Source of the DNA: Siphonodentalium dalli
Taxonomy: Eukaryota; Mollusca; Scaphopoda; Gadilida; Siphonodentaliidae
Direction of reading: 5' to 3'
NCBI GenBank assembly: GCA_032622095.1
Contig: CP136062.1
Coordinates: 199,275,887-199,339,886, forward strand
DNA: 64,000 nucleotides
Shown: in pieces, positions 11,453-23,154 of the stretch
How the letters are laid out: the number at the start of each line of letters is the position of its first letter
Position numbering within the stretch: the stretch's first letter is position 1
Notes under the pieces: model-generated
Databases searched by the model: none
Told to the model about the DNA's origin: nothing
The model's input: the letters and a program-made list of their open reading frames with translations, nothing else
Translations under genes and position numbers: made by a program

Positions 11453-11561
11453 CGCTATTGTTGCTGTCGCGGCAGTTGAAATCACCAACATACGACGAAG
11501 GGAGTGACATATCAATCGGCACGCAATCTCGATGCTAAATCGAATCACCAGACAAATACAT

Positions 11562-11959
11562 TTAACCCTTTACCCAACAAACCGGCCAAAACCGGCCAAA
11601 TAAAGCTTCAACAGCCTAAAATATCTTCGGTCTGTCTCAATAGAACCATACAAATATGGATATAATTGGAACCGGCTCCTTGACCACATTGTGATAGTTA
11701 CAGTTATACCATGTGCCAATGCATTCTCTTATATATGCGAGTCGACCATAGGTCGCCTCGCATATATAAGAGAATGCATTGGCCTAAAAAAATCTTTTTT
11801 AACACTTTTTACCATTTTTTCTTACATTCTTTAACAATTTTATAATTTTTAATGTGTTAAGCCAATGCATTCTCTTATATATGGGAGGCGACCTATGGTC
11901 GACTCGCATATATAAGAGAATGCATTGGCACAGGGCCCTTCTGTTGGGTAAAGGGTTAA
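11562..11959 (+). mobile_element. Hairpin-core element, TTAACCCTTTACCC type, complete
   Basis: The ends are TTAACCCTTTACCCAACA and its inverted copy TGTTGGGTAAAGGGTTAA. A long left arm carries ACCGGCC direct repeats and AAATAAAGCTTCAACAGCC. It is followed by hairpin 1 (11716-11782), an 80-bp T-rich spacer, hairpin 2 in opposite orientation (11862-11928) and a short right arm. TTAA ends with CCC next fit piggyBac-type transposons in general, and no transposase is present. A 25-bp direct repeat also flanks it (11538-11562 and 11958-11982), which piggyBac insertion alone does not explain. Confidence 0.85.
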
Positions 11960-14012
11960 TCGAATCACCAGACAAATACATTCAACCCGAGGTGAATACA
12001 CGTTGATGAACGCGGCTCGTAGTTCTCCCATATGTACAGATTTATGAAGCAGATCTCAGAGGTGGCAAAGCTGCTATGATCGCACCGAGGAATAAATATA
12101 TGGACGTCAGCTACTTAATCGATTACTTTAGCGGCTCTATTACATTCAGCCATCTTGGGAAGAACAAATATTGGCAAACACTATATCACCCACAGAAAAC
12201 GGAGACAACTCACTTGATGCAGTGCTTTGATGATGTCGCAGTGAGACGTATCGCGGATGAATAATTCGTCCGTCTAATAGACGAGTCAAATCCGTGATTG
12301 ATCAAGTTAGAGCAAATGTCTCGCTGATAGTCTTCGTTCAGAAACTGATTAGAAGAGGCATCTATCTTTAAGCATTTATGTGGTAACAATGTTTCTATTA
12401 TACGCGGGTATTAGTACAATTCCAAATGGACGGGCATACATCATTACTGATATTTTGTGATTGAACGCATCTTTGATAAGGAAATCATGGCAGAACTACG
12501 ACTCTTCAGAATTAGAACATTATGCCATACGCTCTTTTGTTGTCATTTTGATGGTGCACATGGTCTTGAATGTTTTGGTGTATTTGGGACCATTGGTTGC
12601 TGGTTTTGATGCCGGCGAGGGTGTGTATCGTTTTCTATTATTACAGGTGTACTGGTACGGTGGCGGCAGCGGCTGATGTATGGTATTTGTAAAATTCAAA
12701 AACCATTACACATCGTCTTACTACAACTCAAGTAAATAAAAGTGAAAAACTATTGCAGATGTGACAGCAATTACAAATTCATTTACAACGGTTTTTAAAA
12801 CTTACTAATACAATAAAAATACAATACAATTGAATACAATAACCGTTCGTAATATAAAGACTGATTTACATTATTCCAAACAAGATGACAAAAAGAAACA
12901 TCAGCCTGAAAATAAGCTCATATTTAACTTATTTTAAAAGCACAAGTAATCCCTTATCGGCATTATTTGAATCTGAATTACTCTATATAAACACTAATCT
13001 ACTTACCAGTACACTCTTTATAAATATACGTTATAAGCCCGTGAAATTTACAATGAGTGATGCGTTTCTCTTACCAATTAAATATGTGGTCAGTCTTACA
13101 AACCTGATCTGGTAAATACCAATCAATACTCCATAGTCTTCAGCTTCAGTGATCGATTAATCGGAACTCTTATCTATATTTATTTGTGCCGAACCACGAC
13201 ATTTCAATTGACGTTTGTGTTACTCTTGGAATAATTGAAGAGCACACTACTCTTCTCTTATGTTGTGCATTATTCCTACGTATCTGATTTATTCCATACA
13301 TTTTTTATTGTTTATGCCATTATGGCAAAGGGGATGTCAGATCTAGTAATCTCTTACTGGGTGGATAGCACCACACTGAATCACTGACCCACCGGACTAG
13401 CAGGAAAATACTAGTATGAAGGATCAGCTGGTAACCGAGAGTTACCCCTCGGCTATCTATAAGTCAACAAAGGATATAGGATAGTAAAACGGCCGATCAT
13501 TCTGTCGTCATATATTTATTCCATACATTCGAAGCCGGTTTTATAATATCACGAGCAGCACTTTCGACCAATGTTAAGTTATTCAACGGGGTCCTGTTAC
13601 TGACCATTATATAGTTACTTTAAATATATGTTAGTTGTTACCTGGGCAGTCAAACGTTCTGTCGTTAACTATATTTTTTCATTGTGTTGGTGAGGGGGGG
13701 GGGGGGGGGGGTTACGAAATATGCCACTGTTCAGGACGGTAACTATAGGATTTCGACGAAAAAGCAAAGGTCCATGTAATTCGTCTAAATACCCCCACCC
13801 GATCTGAAGTTTTAGCATGGAGTACTCGGTATTACAAACTGTTCTGATTTAATTATTAGCGTTTATATCTTTGGCATGATGTGTCGCACCTGTCTTCGGC
13901 GTCGCAAGGTCCCTGCTTGCAATTGCCTTTGTGAGAAAACATGATATCACAGCCCATATTAGTAATGATCACCTCGGCGGACAAATCACTTGTTTCAATA
14001 ATCTGGAGTGCA
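11960..14012. other. Non-coding stretch
   Basis: There is no supported gene. A CGCAGTGAGACG(T/C)ATCGCGG segment at 12237-12256 recurs at 19454-19473, next to another hairpin element. A run of 20 G lies at 13694-13713. Frames at 12461-12676 and 12885-13115 have no motif. Confidence 0.45.
13694..13713. repeat. Poly-G tract, 20 G
   Basis: This is the longest homopolymer in the window, preceded by GGTGA. The assembled length of such runs is often unreliable. Confidence 0.9.
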
Positions 14013-14018
14013 TAATTG

Positions 14019-14465
14019 TGACCCGCCATATCAAATCCAGTCGTAAGTCGGGATTTTTTTTACCCTGTGCCAATGCATTCTCTTATATATGCGAGTCGAC
14101 AATAGGTCGCCTCGCATATATAAGAGAATGCATTGGCCTAACAATGTTTTACAATTTTTAATAATTTTTTCTTGTATTCTTTAACAATTTTATAATTTCA
14201 CCCATACAGAGCCCCAGACAAACATGAGCAGACGACACTCTTCCATATGCTTCCATATATGTGTGGGGCTCCCGGCAGGGTAATGGATGTTTTTTATTTT
14301 ATGTCCTAAAAATTGTAAAAAACATTTATTTAAAAAAAATGATAAACAATTGTTAGGTCAATGCATTCTATTATACATGTATGTATATGCGAGGCGACCT
14401 ATGAGAATGCATTGGCACAGCGTAAAAAAATCCCGACTTACGACTGGATTTGATATGGCGGGTCA
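14019..14465 (+). mobile_element. Hairpin-core element, TGACCCGCC type, near complete
   Basis: The ends are TGACCCGCCATATCAAATCC and GGATTTGATATGGCGGGTCA. TAATTG borders both sides (14013-14018 and 14466-14471), a second apparent 6-bp target duplication. Hairpin 1 is complete (14070-14136). Hairpin 2 is damaged (about 14358-14415): its centre is partly deleted and ATGTATGT has been added. The spacer matches the 1913 and 7643 copies. Confidence 0.85.
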
Positions 14466-14471
14466 TAATTG

Positions 14472-14896
14472 GTCTATCAAGGTCGGGGCCGCGATTACAA
14501 TGCATATACCTATTGTCTATATTGTCTATACCGTCTGATAGAACATGGGCCAACATACATATCTTTACAATTAATAAAGTTCGGTCACCGGACCTCATTA
14601 GATAACTTCCATTGGTCGAGGGCTGATTGGTGTGTTATAATGTGTTTTCACTGTTGCCCGCGCCATAAAACGAAATAACGGGTAAATGTCCACTATGGGC
14701 TTATTTAAGATAATAGGAACATAATTGCTGGTCCAATATATATTGGCAGCAAGTGGAGCGAATAAGTCAGATTTTATTTGGCTCTATTAGTTCCTTGTGT
14801 GTCAGAGCGTCGGTACGAGTGATTTGTGCGGTCTGTAACCTTTATTGGAAGCAACCGCCCTCGTGCTGATTTGGATTAGGCTTAGTGCGACGGACA
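14472..14896. promoter_or_regulatory. Upstream region of the 14897 gene; no defined promoter
   Basis: No CpG-rich block and no TATA box at a sensible distance can be supported. The stretch could hold the promoter and 5' untranslated leader of the next gene, by position only. Confidence 0.25.
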
Positions 14897-16156
14897 ATGG
14901 AGCTAATCCCTGACGCCGCGTTAGCAGCAATAGAGAGATCTCAAATTGCGGACATTGTTAGCTGGAATCTCCAGTCTAACAGGGGTTATTTGACTCTCTG
15001 TGTTGAATTCCGGACGAAAGATACTGGAAACCAGAGATCTTCCACCCGGAGCAGGAACGCCAAGACCAGCCGTACCATGAAAGAGGAGCCTCCTAAGAAA
15101 AAGACGCCAGCTCGAAGGAGAAGGGACGCAGCCAGACGGGCGAAATGGAAGAAAAAGAAGGGGGTGACTGTTGATCTGCCGGTCACCCCTCCCCGTGTGG
15201 TTCAGCCATCCAGTGTCACAGCCGGTAGGCCGGAGTTGTCTGAGAGACGCCCAGACGACCCGGCCTGCATGGAGACAGGTGACATCAGACCAGCTAGCAG
15301 GGACTCCGTAGATCTGCCGGAGGTCCCTGCTGTCGGCACAGAGACGAGCGGAGACAGGGACGCGGATACCACCCCCGATGTTCCTGCCGCCAGTTTCGAC
15401 GTGGAGATGGAAACACCACCCAGCCTCTCTCCACCAGGGGCGGATAGCACCATCTCGCCGCCTCCGACGCCGAAGTATGACGAGAAGCCGGCGTCGCCAA
15501 CACCACATCAGGTCAAACAAGAGCGTGATGATCTCCAAAAGACGATTCTCGAACACCACGCAGCAGGAATGAAATATCCAATCACCAACCGCGATTTCTT
15601 CCTGCTGAGGGATCACCATATTTACAGAGGACCTGACGAGCTGGACCCTGCAAAAGGCATCTACAAAATGCAAGATGGGAATATATACCTGTCTAAACAC
15701 CCTCCTCCACGGGGAAAGCAGGAAAAAACAGAAGAAAAATCCAGTTCCGACTCAGACACAGCCACAGCATCAACAACAGCAATACAAAACCGACGAAAAA
15801 AGAAAGCCAACAAGACTAAAAAAAAGAAGAAAAAAAGATCATTTTCATTTTCATCTCACCGATGCATGCTTATGTTATACCATACCATGTTTCAAATTAA
15901 AATTCATAAGTGGGTTGTAGGAGAGGGGTTCCGCCCCTTTCAAATCTTCCCGGGAAAGTTTCCCAAACCCCCCATAGTAGTAGTAGTAGTCCAATATATA
16001 TTTGCACGAGGATATGTTAAATATATTTGTGCTTTCGACGTAAAGACATCCGCAGACTCCATGGTCCGAATCAGAGACTGGTTTAGACTAGGTGTTATTC
16101 CAGTCCTGGTTTTACTCAAGTTTAAGATAGGTTTTAGTGGGAGTATTTTACTGTAG
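14897..16156 (+). CDS. Basic, proline-rich protein of unknown function
   Basis: The chosen ATG (14897) has A at -3 and G at +4, a good animal start context. The frame is also open four codons upstream from a GTG, but ATG is preferred. It encodes about 419 residues. Residues 17-40 form a short beta-like module (IVSWNLQSNRGYLTLCVEF). Residues 65-89 are strongly basic (PARRRRDAARRAKWKKKK), suiting nucleic-acid binding or nuclear targeting. Residues about 90-205 are Pro/Ser/Thr-rich with acidic patches. Residues about 230-275 look folded (NRDFFLLRDHHIYRGPDELD), and a lysine tract follows near 305-320. The coding part is visibly GC-richer than its surroundings. I recall proteins with a similar SW-module plus RRRRDA motif as multi-copy unknowns in invertebrates, some possibly ORF1 proteins of retroelements; that is memory and not proof. 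The last 90 or so residues, including five valines from a microsatellite, may be read-through into non-coding sequence. Confidence 0.6.
   Translation: MELIPDAALAAIERSQIADIVSWNLQSNRGYLTLCVEFRTKDTGNQRSSTRSRNAKTSRTMKEEPPKKKTPARRRRDAARRAKWKKKKGVTVDLPVTPPRVVQPSSVTAGRPELSERRPDDPACMETGDIRPASRDSVDLPEVPAVGTETSGDRDADTTPDVPAASFDVEMETPPSLSPPGADSTISPPPTPKYDEKPASPTPHQVKQERDDLQKTILEHHAAGMKYPITNRDFFLLRDHHIYRGPDELDPAKGIYKMQDGNIYLSKHPPPRGKQEKTEEKSSSDSDTATASTTAIQNRRKKKANKTKKKKKKRSFSFSSHRCMLMLYHTMFQIKIHKWVVGEGFRPFQIFPGKFPKPPIVVVVVQYIFARGYVKYICAFDVKTSADSMVRIRDWFRLGVIPVLVLLKFKIGFSGSILL
15974..15990. repeat. TAG/GTA trinucleotide microsatellite
   Basis: A short run of TAGTAG repeats lies within the 3' part of the 14897 frame and reads as valines. 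It is one reason to doubt that the extreme C-terminus is real protein. Confidence 0.85.
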
Positions 16157-16756
16157 CAAAATTAGGTTTTACAGGACTAAAACTAGGTTTTAGTGTAGTT
16201 AAACCCAGTTTTGTAATAAATTCAATCTCAATTAACACTAGGTTTTATTGGCGTGATAAAGTTATGATAATATCGCTAATTGTTTGTCGTGAATTGGCGA
16301 TTTAACGATCAGGATACGACTATATATCTGATGTATGCTTACCATTATTACGTCTCGTCTCGAAAATATACTTTTAAATATACTTTGAAAAAAAACTACC
16401 CTACCCCAGATTTTACTAAAACTAGTTTGGTGGGTTTTATTATTCGGTCGATTTTTTTCGCCAACTATTGATATTGTTTCTTCGCGTATTTGGGAGTGTT
16501 TCTTTTTAATTGGGACAGGCGTTTATGCTCTGGCGTTTGTCACTGAATATCCATGTGCAGAGTTTATGTACATATAGGCGAGTCTCAGTGTAATTCGGGG
16601 AGGCGATGTCGGTACTTATGAGATCACTTCTAACAAATATGCCAGTGTAATGGGCTATTTATTGCTATATAGGTTTTTTCGATTCGCTCGTTCGAAGATC
16701 AACTTGGCGACAGAGAGCATGGAGGGATCGGACTGATTCCTTTGAAACGTTCGACA
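16157..16756. other. Non-coding stretch with repeated AAACTAGGTTTTA phrases
   Basis: From about 16085 to 16250 the phrase (A)CTAGGTTTTA(G/C/T) and its variants occur several times, suggesting a decayed short tandem repeat. No gene was seen. Confidence 0.45.
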
Positions 16757-17395
16757 CGAACATGACTTTTGGAATTGATTCCGTATTCACAAAAACGTCT
16801 CTCTCAGTCAATTTGACGGCATGTGTTGGTGACCGCCCCAATACCCTCTACAAACAATTTTCGAGAACGGTAAGGATTTCGGGCAATTTGAATGTGTGGG
16901 TGACCCGCCCCAAATACCCCATATAATCACCCCACCCTCAATCCAGGGGGAACCACCCTGATGTGGTGAAAATTGGGCATGGACCATTTTCGAGAACGGT
17001 AAGGAATTCGGCCAATTTGGTGGCAGGAGTGGATGGCCCGCTCCAAATACCACATAGCACCACCCACATCCTCATCCATGGGGTTACCACCCCGATGGGG
17101 TGAAAAAGGGGTATGGACCATTTTATTCCTTATTTGCAAAAATGCTTCTTTCGGTCAATTTTACGGCATGAGTGGGTGGCCTTACCGTTCTCGAAAGGGG
17201 TCCACCCATGTACGTTGGGGCCAACGATACACCAAACAAAACCAGTCCAGCGTTTCATATTGTGTCAGCAATGATTGGTTTTACGGAACAAATTCGCCAA
17301 AATCCTTACCGCTCTCGAAAATGCTCCATACCCCATTTTCACCGAAAGAGATAGTTTTGCTAATAATGGAATAGGGATTAAGTTCCAAAAGTCAT
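16757..17395. mobile_element. Inverted-repeat element, unclassified
   Basis: The outer arms CGAACATGACTTTTGGAA (left, 16757) and TTCCAAAAGTCATATTCG (right, ending about 17391) are inverted copies. Inside, TTTTCGAGAACGGTAAGGA occurs in one orientation near 16858 and 16982. It appears inverted near 17183 and 17303 (TCCTTACCG(C/T)TCTCGAAAA). CCACCC-rich segments occur between. This suggests a foldback element about 0.64 kb long with subterminal repeats. It encodes no protein. Confidence 0.6.
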
Positions 17396-19494
17396 ATTCG
17401 TCCATGACATTAGATAACTAACCCATATACAACAGACCGTGTATTGTCAAAGCGCACGGGTTATTCGCCTGATTAGTATATTAAATAACGACAACCGAGG
17501 GGGGCGTGACCCGACAATGCATTGCCAGGCAGCCATAAACAGACATACCACGTTTCCTATCCTTGCAATTGAAATTGTGGCGCACAGTTAACGCATTCGA
17601 CCAAATCCATGTCGTCCCGTGGTTGAGTAAAACTTGGTTGTGCTACCAAAACCCATCTAAACTGGAGACACCGATTCGGACCTATAAGTAGCCACAGTTC
17701 ATAAAGTTGTATAGTAAGGAACCAAATCCGGACGCTTTGGGTCGTATATAGACTATATCTGATTTCGTGACGTCACCAATTATTATCTAATACGACATTG
17801 CTGTTTTTGAATTTTTGCGAGCACTTTTGTCGCACAAGAGATCTGTGGGCTTAAAGCATTAATGTCGTAATCTGAAATAAACGTGTGCGTCTTTCAATGG
17901 CCGGCGTTCCAAAATGAGGGAAGTTACTATCGGAATTATGCACAGTTAGGTTCATTCGTAGCCGCTGTTTACATTTTATTGAGAACATAATTATAATATA
18001 TTATGGACTGTCAAATATTTGCAATGGAATGGCCTAATATATAAATGTCGCGTGCAATGGGAAAATCTCAATCACTCTGGCTGGGCTGTGGACAATACTG
18101 GAATCGAAATCGAAATTCGTGATGCAAACAAACGTTATTATATCGCGTTTAAATTATCATAATATTACATAGTACATACGTGAATCTGATAATACTCAGA
18201 TATCCTTCTATTTTCATGAATCGACAAGAAACACATACTTATGAACAAAGCAGAACATACATTCAGGTTATCGGAAATTCGGTAGATGGTGAAAGCTACA
18301 TGAAGACGTTGCTCGTCGAGTTTCATTGAAATCGACATGATGACACTTTGTGAATGAAATGAACATGATGAAATCGGCAAGCTTCTTCGTATAGTACACA
18401 TCTCAATCGGATTGCGCACACAGCGTCAATAATATACTGGTTAATTTCAGTAAAATACTCCCCTCTAGACAACAACCGACAGTCTTTATTTTTGAATACT
18501 TTCAGTTTGATGTTGGTAGTTTATATTCAATAATAATTTGTTCAAAAGGATTTGGCTTTTAAAAGTTTTTTATTTAGATTTTAAGTATGACTTGGTGAGC
18601 TCCTAGTCTGTTTGCATTGTGAATCTCTGATTTCTCACATGCCTTGATGTATGATATGATTGACCTAATTTATACACGAAATTGCTATAGAACCCACTCT
18701 GTGCATGTCTGGAGTGTAATATATCATAATCTTATTTGATGGGAATACGCATCTATGAAGTTATTTTATAGGATTAAAAAGACACAGATATATCCTAGCT
18801 TATGCGTGTGTTTTAATTGTGGTTCGTTAATTACGATAGTGTATGGTCATATTATATTCTACCCATCACACGAAAGCCAGATATATTGCTATATTTTATA
18901 CATTCTGTAGGTAGCGGACCTCCGTGTAATTTTCTGTGAACTTGTCCTCCAATCCCTTACATATAATGTATATATTCATCATACATTATTTCAATTAAGG
19001 ACTCTATATACTAAAATTATAGAGCATACCGTGAACACTGGTGACACGATTATTTACTATAAAAGTAACTTATCAAAGCAATTAACAGTAAACTATTTCA
19101 TTTTACCATGCATACATAGCTCATTTATAATTGACGATTTACTGATAGTATTCATCAGTGATTGTCTATATAAATTGTTCTATATACATTCATGTTTATT
19201 ACGTATTCCGCAAATGTTGAGTGTTGTAGTCCTTAAATATGTTTGAGTCGATCAATCACAATTGATACTAAAATATAACCACTTATTAGGGACTTCAATG
19301 GGTGCATAACGACTCTTAGAGGACTAGTCTAATAGAAGTCAGTTTCTGTCGGCTCTGTAAACAGCCATCCATGTGGGGAGGAACCATTTCACAACCAATA
19401 CATCATCCAAAGAAAAAGCAGTTAATCGTCGAGACGAACCCCATTGACACTGCCGCAGTGAGACGCATCGCGGCTAGTAAGTACGCTGGTGGTA
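17396..19494. other. Non-coding stretch
   Basis: I see no supported gene and no strong repeat. The frame at 18165-18419 (-) has no recognisable domain. The segment just left of the next hairpin element (about 19450-19475) shares CGCAGTGAGACG(T/C)ATCGCGG with 12237-12256. Confidence 0.45.
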
Positions 19495-19896
19495 TTAAAC
19501 CCTTTACCCAAAAAAACGGCCAAAACCGGCCAAATAAAGCTTCAACAGCCTAAAATATCTTCGGTCTGTCTCAATAGAACCATACAAATATGGATATCAT
19601 TGGAACCGGCTCCTTGACCACATTGTGATAGTTAAAGTTATGCCCTGTGCCAAATGCATTCTCTTATATATGCGAGTCGACCATAGGTCGCCTCGCATAT
19701 ATAAGAGAATGCATTGGCCTAAAAAAAATCTTTTTTTAACTCTTTTTACCATTTTTTCTTACATTCTTTAACAATTTTATAATTTTTAATGTGTTAAGCC
19801 AATGCATTCTCTTATATATGCGAGGCGACCTATGGTCGACTCGCATGTATAAGAGAATGCATTGGCACAGGGCCCTTCTGTTGGGTAAAGGGTTAA
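19495..19896 (+). mobile_element. Hairpin-core element, TTAACCCTTTACCC type, complete
   Basis: The left end is TTAAACCCTTTACCC, with one extra A, and the right end is GGGTAAAGGGTTAA. The long arm is on the left. Hairpins lie at 19650-19717 (one extra A in the outer arm) and 19799-19865, in opposite orientations. The encoded peptides seen across it also appear at every other copy and are not proteins. Confidence 0.85.
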
Positions 19897-21457
19897 CGAT
19901 CACAATTCGTTGTTGAGGTAGCAATACACGATTTCATGGGTTTGTGGGAAGGCTGAAACATAGGATTTTAAGTATATATAAGGGCTAAAAAAAACTGTCA
20001 TGTTGGCTTCTGTTATGTCTGAAAGTAATGGTTTGGTGGTATAATTATTTTATAAAGGTACCATAGTATAGAAAATGGGATGATGTTTGATTACGAAGTA
20101 TGTTTTTTTTAATCTGCTGTCGGCCAGCTCTGTATGGTACTCCACCGGAAAAGAGCTCGATTTCTCTCCCTTGAAAACAGTCGTCTGCACTTCGAAGACA
20201 AAATTTCAAAATTGATACGATAACTTTTTTCTATTTTGTAATATATCTTACATTTATCTAGGTTCTATCAGATCATAAGGTGATTATAGAGTTACATTCG
20301 CTCTGACATGGTTAGCTATGGGACCGAAAACGGCAAATTTCGGTAAAAACAAATGGTTAAAATTAAGATTTTTCTAAGTCAGATTAAGGGAGATAATTCA
20401 ACTTGTGATGAGACAATTCCTGTCAAAATACAGACATATAATAATCTGACCATTTCTGTATCTTGTAACCAAGCATTCAAGTGCTGTTTTTCAATGACCA
20501 TGGCGTAGTAGAAAGTTGTAGTACAGTACCCCCTAAAAATTGTGAAAATGGCCAGAAATCGTGTATTGGTACCTGATCAATTTAGAAGAAAAGTTAAGTT
20601 GTGATTTTGCGTTCGGACACTTTTCATCGAGTATTGAGTCACGGGTTTAATAGCATAGCTAAAACAAACACAAAATTGAAGACCGACTTTATGATAATCG
20701 TATCACACTTTTAAAGCACTGATACGATGTGCATGCATGGAGGTTCGCATGTATTCAGCCGTTTATGAACTCAAAAAGAATGTTTGAATTCTGGACCAAG
20801 CTGTTCGTTCGATGTAGCAGATTGTTTGCAGTGCGGTGAATTCCACGAGGGGAGCTGTAAGAGTCTTGGAATTGGATGGATTAACTAACGCGTCCGTCTG
20901 GCCACGTCTCTTCTCGGTGTTTCATATTATATCATTATTATCAGCACTGTCTCCCTGCTCGGTTTTGCGTCTTGGTGTGTAGTAATGTGTGCTGTGGGTG
21001 CAGTGTTGTATATTTTTGAATTATGTATTACATAAATGTTGGAATCTAGTTTTGTTCATGCCTGTCTCACTGTGATGATATACCGAGAGGCTGTATTATA
21101 TGTACTGGGTAAACGGGCCACGTACCTGCCTAATTTGAAGTAGTGGCTGCTGGGATAGTTGTCGGCTATTTGATTGTCATATGTCAATGAACTAAAAGCA
21201 ACGCACTGAACGTAGGAGAGACGATTAGCTTAGACCCAATGCTACTGAGCATATCCTCAGTACTGTGTTATCGATTTATTCCAATGTCAAACATACTTCT
21301 GTTCGTCAGTGATAAAACACCACAAAGTATTGCTAGGCAATTTATATCCGTCAACCCAGTCAGGACTGGCCCCGAAAATAGCTTTCTCAACGAATATTCA
21401 ACGAAAGTTAATTATGTCTCTCTTTTAGTTAATATCACCAACACCATACAGTGTTGG
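19897..21457. other. Non-coding stretch
   Basis: There is no gene I can support. The 86-codon frame at 21239-21499 runs into the next hairpin element and lacks motifs. Confidence 0.45.
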
Positions 21458-21856
21458 TTAACCCTTTACCCAACAAACCGGCCAAAACCGGCCAAATAAA
21501 GCTTCAACAGCCTAAAATATCTTCGGTCTGTCTCAATAGAACCATACAAATATGGATATCATTGGAACCGGCTCCTTGACCACATTGTAATAGTTACAGT
21601 TATGCCCTGTGCCAATGCATTCTCTTATATATGCGAGTCGACCATAGGTCGCCTCGCATATATAAGAGAATGCATTGGCCTAAACAAATTTTTTTTTAAC
21701 ACTTTTTACCATTTTTTCTTACATTCTTTAACAATTTTATAATGTTGAATGTGCTAAGCCAATGCATTCTCTTATATATGCGAGGCGACCTATGGTCGAC
21801 TCGCATATATAAGAGAATGCATTGGCACAGGGCCGTTCTGTTGGGTAAAGGGTTAA
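21458..21856 (+). mobile_element. Hairpin-core element, TTAACCCTTTACCC type, complete
   Basis: The ends are TTAACCCTTTACCCAACA and TGTTGGGTAAAGGGTTAA with TTAA on both sides. The long arm is on the left. Hairpins lie at 21612-21678 and 21759-21825. This is one of the best-preserved copies and a good reference for the type. Confidence 0.88.
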
Positions 21857-22349
21857 TCCACACACGATACTGAGTACAGTTTGCAGGATGTGAATCCGCG
21901 ATAGAGATGATTCGTTTGAGTCAGATGTATTGGCTGAGTGGCTCCACAAGAAGCCACACAACTGCATAGAATGTCAAAACAATTGGCCCTGAGAAGGTGC
22001 TAATAAACATTAATGTTCTTACCCTCAACAGGGAAAGGTGTTTCTAATTCACATGACCATTAGTCTCTGTGGCATATGCAGTCCGTGTCAGATTATTTGT
22101 GAATCGACTTATTTTGATCCCAGGAACCGGACCGGAGCCTAATTTCAGGCTACATGACCATTTTTTCTCTCTGTGGCATATGCAATCCGTGTAACAGTAT
22201 TTACAAGAAAACTAAGATGCATGCATCAGGTCGCCGTGAACTATCTACCATAGAATTGTTGTAGCTATCGATTATACATTTTGGAACACCTGGCTGTATG
22301 TATGTGTGTATGCATGAATGCATGTCTGTATGTGTTATAGACTCTAACA
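21857..22349. other. Non-coding stretch with a dispersed segment
   Basis: The block near 22100-22150 (GAATCGACTTATTTT, then GGAACCGGACCGGAGCCTAA) recurs with changes at 25525-25575. A TGTATG/TGCATG-rich microsatellite lies at 22293-22335. No gene was seen. Confidence 0.45.
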
Positions 22350-22656
22350 CTGCTCGACTGATCCGACTCGGATTTGGTATTTAACGTGTCAACTTGACCT
22401 CGCTCATAGGCATATTTCTGGACTTTGACCGATCCGACTAAAAATGTGTGTGTAGGACTACTTCGATCCCGGGAGCAATATGGACGGGTCCAATTTCACG
22501 TGGGACCATGTTCTCGAACGTGTTGATATAGGCATGTTTCTGGACCAATTGAACAATAGTTTGGCCAGACGCTGTATATACTGGGTACTGTCCAGATGGA
22601 GGCGACCACAACAAAAATCCCTAAATAGCCCGAACGAAGTCGAGTACATCAGCTAG
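22350..22656 (+). mobile_element. Helitron-like fragment, first 3' end
   Basis: The segment ends with a short imperfect hairpin CCCGAACGAAGTCGAG (22629-22644), eight bases, then CTAG (22653-22656) followed by T. A small hairpin about ten bases before CTRR and insertion next to T is the Helitron 3' signature. The left limit is approximate and no Rep/helicase gene is present, so it would be non-autonomous. Confidence 0.5.
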
Positions 22657-22659
22657 TTT

Positions 22660-23154
22660 AATATATATTTTGGACATTTGTCTCTCTGTTTGTCTGTTAG
22701 CTATGGCCGGGAAAACTGCCGGACAGATTTGACGAAATTTGATACCTAGGGGAAATTATTTCCAGGGAGTATTTTGGACGGGTCAAATCTTGATCCCGAC
22801 CTGACTTTGACATTCAAAAAGATCAATTCAAGGTCAAATCTGGTAAAACGGAAGTATTTCAACGAAATTTAATACCTACTGTTACTTTTGTCCCAGGAGT
22901 GTTTCGGTGGGTCAACTCATGACCATGACCTGATCTTGACATTCAAAATTGTCAATTCAAGGTCAAATCGGGTAAAGCCGGGCGGATTTCGACGGGTACT
23001 TTTGTCGTGACTTTTGTCCGGGGAGTGTTTTGGACGGGTCAAATCGTGACCCGACATGACGTTCACCTTTAAAATGGTCAATTCAAGGTTAAATCGCGCA
23101 ATTCTCCGAAAATCAGAGGGGAACATCCCGGACGAAGTCGGGTCCACCAGCTAC
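22660..23154 (+). mobile_element. Helitron-like fragment with internal 130-bp repeats
   Basis: This is a second, adjacent copy. It opens with TCTCTCTGTTTGTCTGTTAG and ACAGATTTGACGAAATTTGA phrases. It then has three diverged units of about 125-135 bp (near 22772, 22903 and 23028), each with GGACGGGTCAAATC-like text and CAATTCAAGGTCAAATC. The end is hairpin CCCGGACGAAGTCGGG (23127-23142) followed by CTAC where CTAG would be expected, so the terminus has decayed. Confidence 0.5.

Noticed and set aside
14921-15700. 259-codon minus-strand frame opposite the 14897 gene
   Set aside because: Antisense shadow of a GC-rich coding sequence; its product has no sensible domain.
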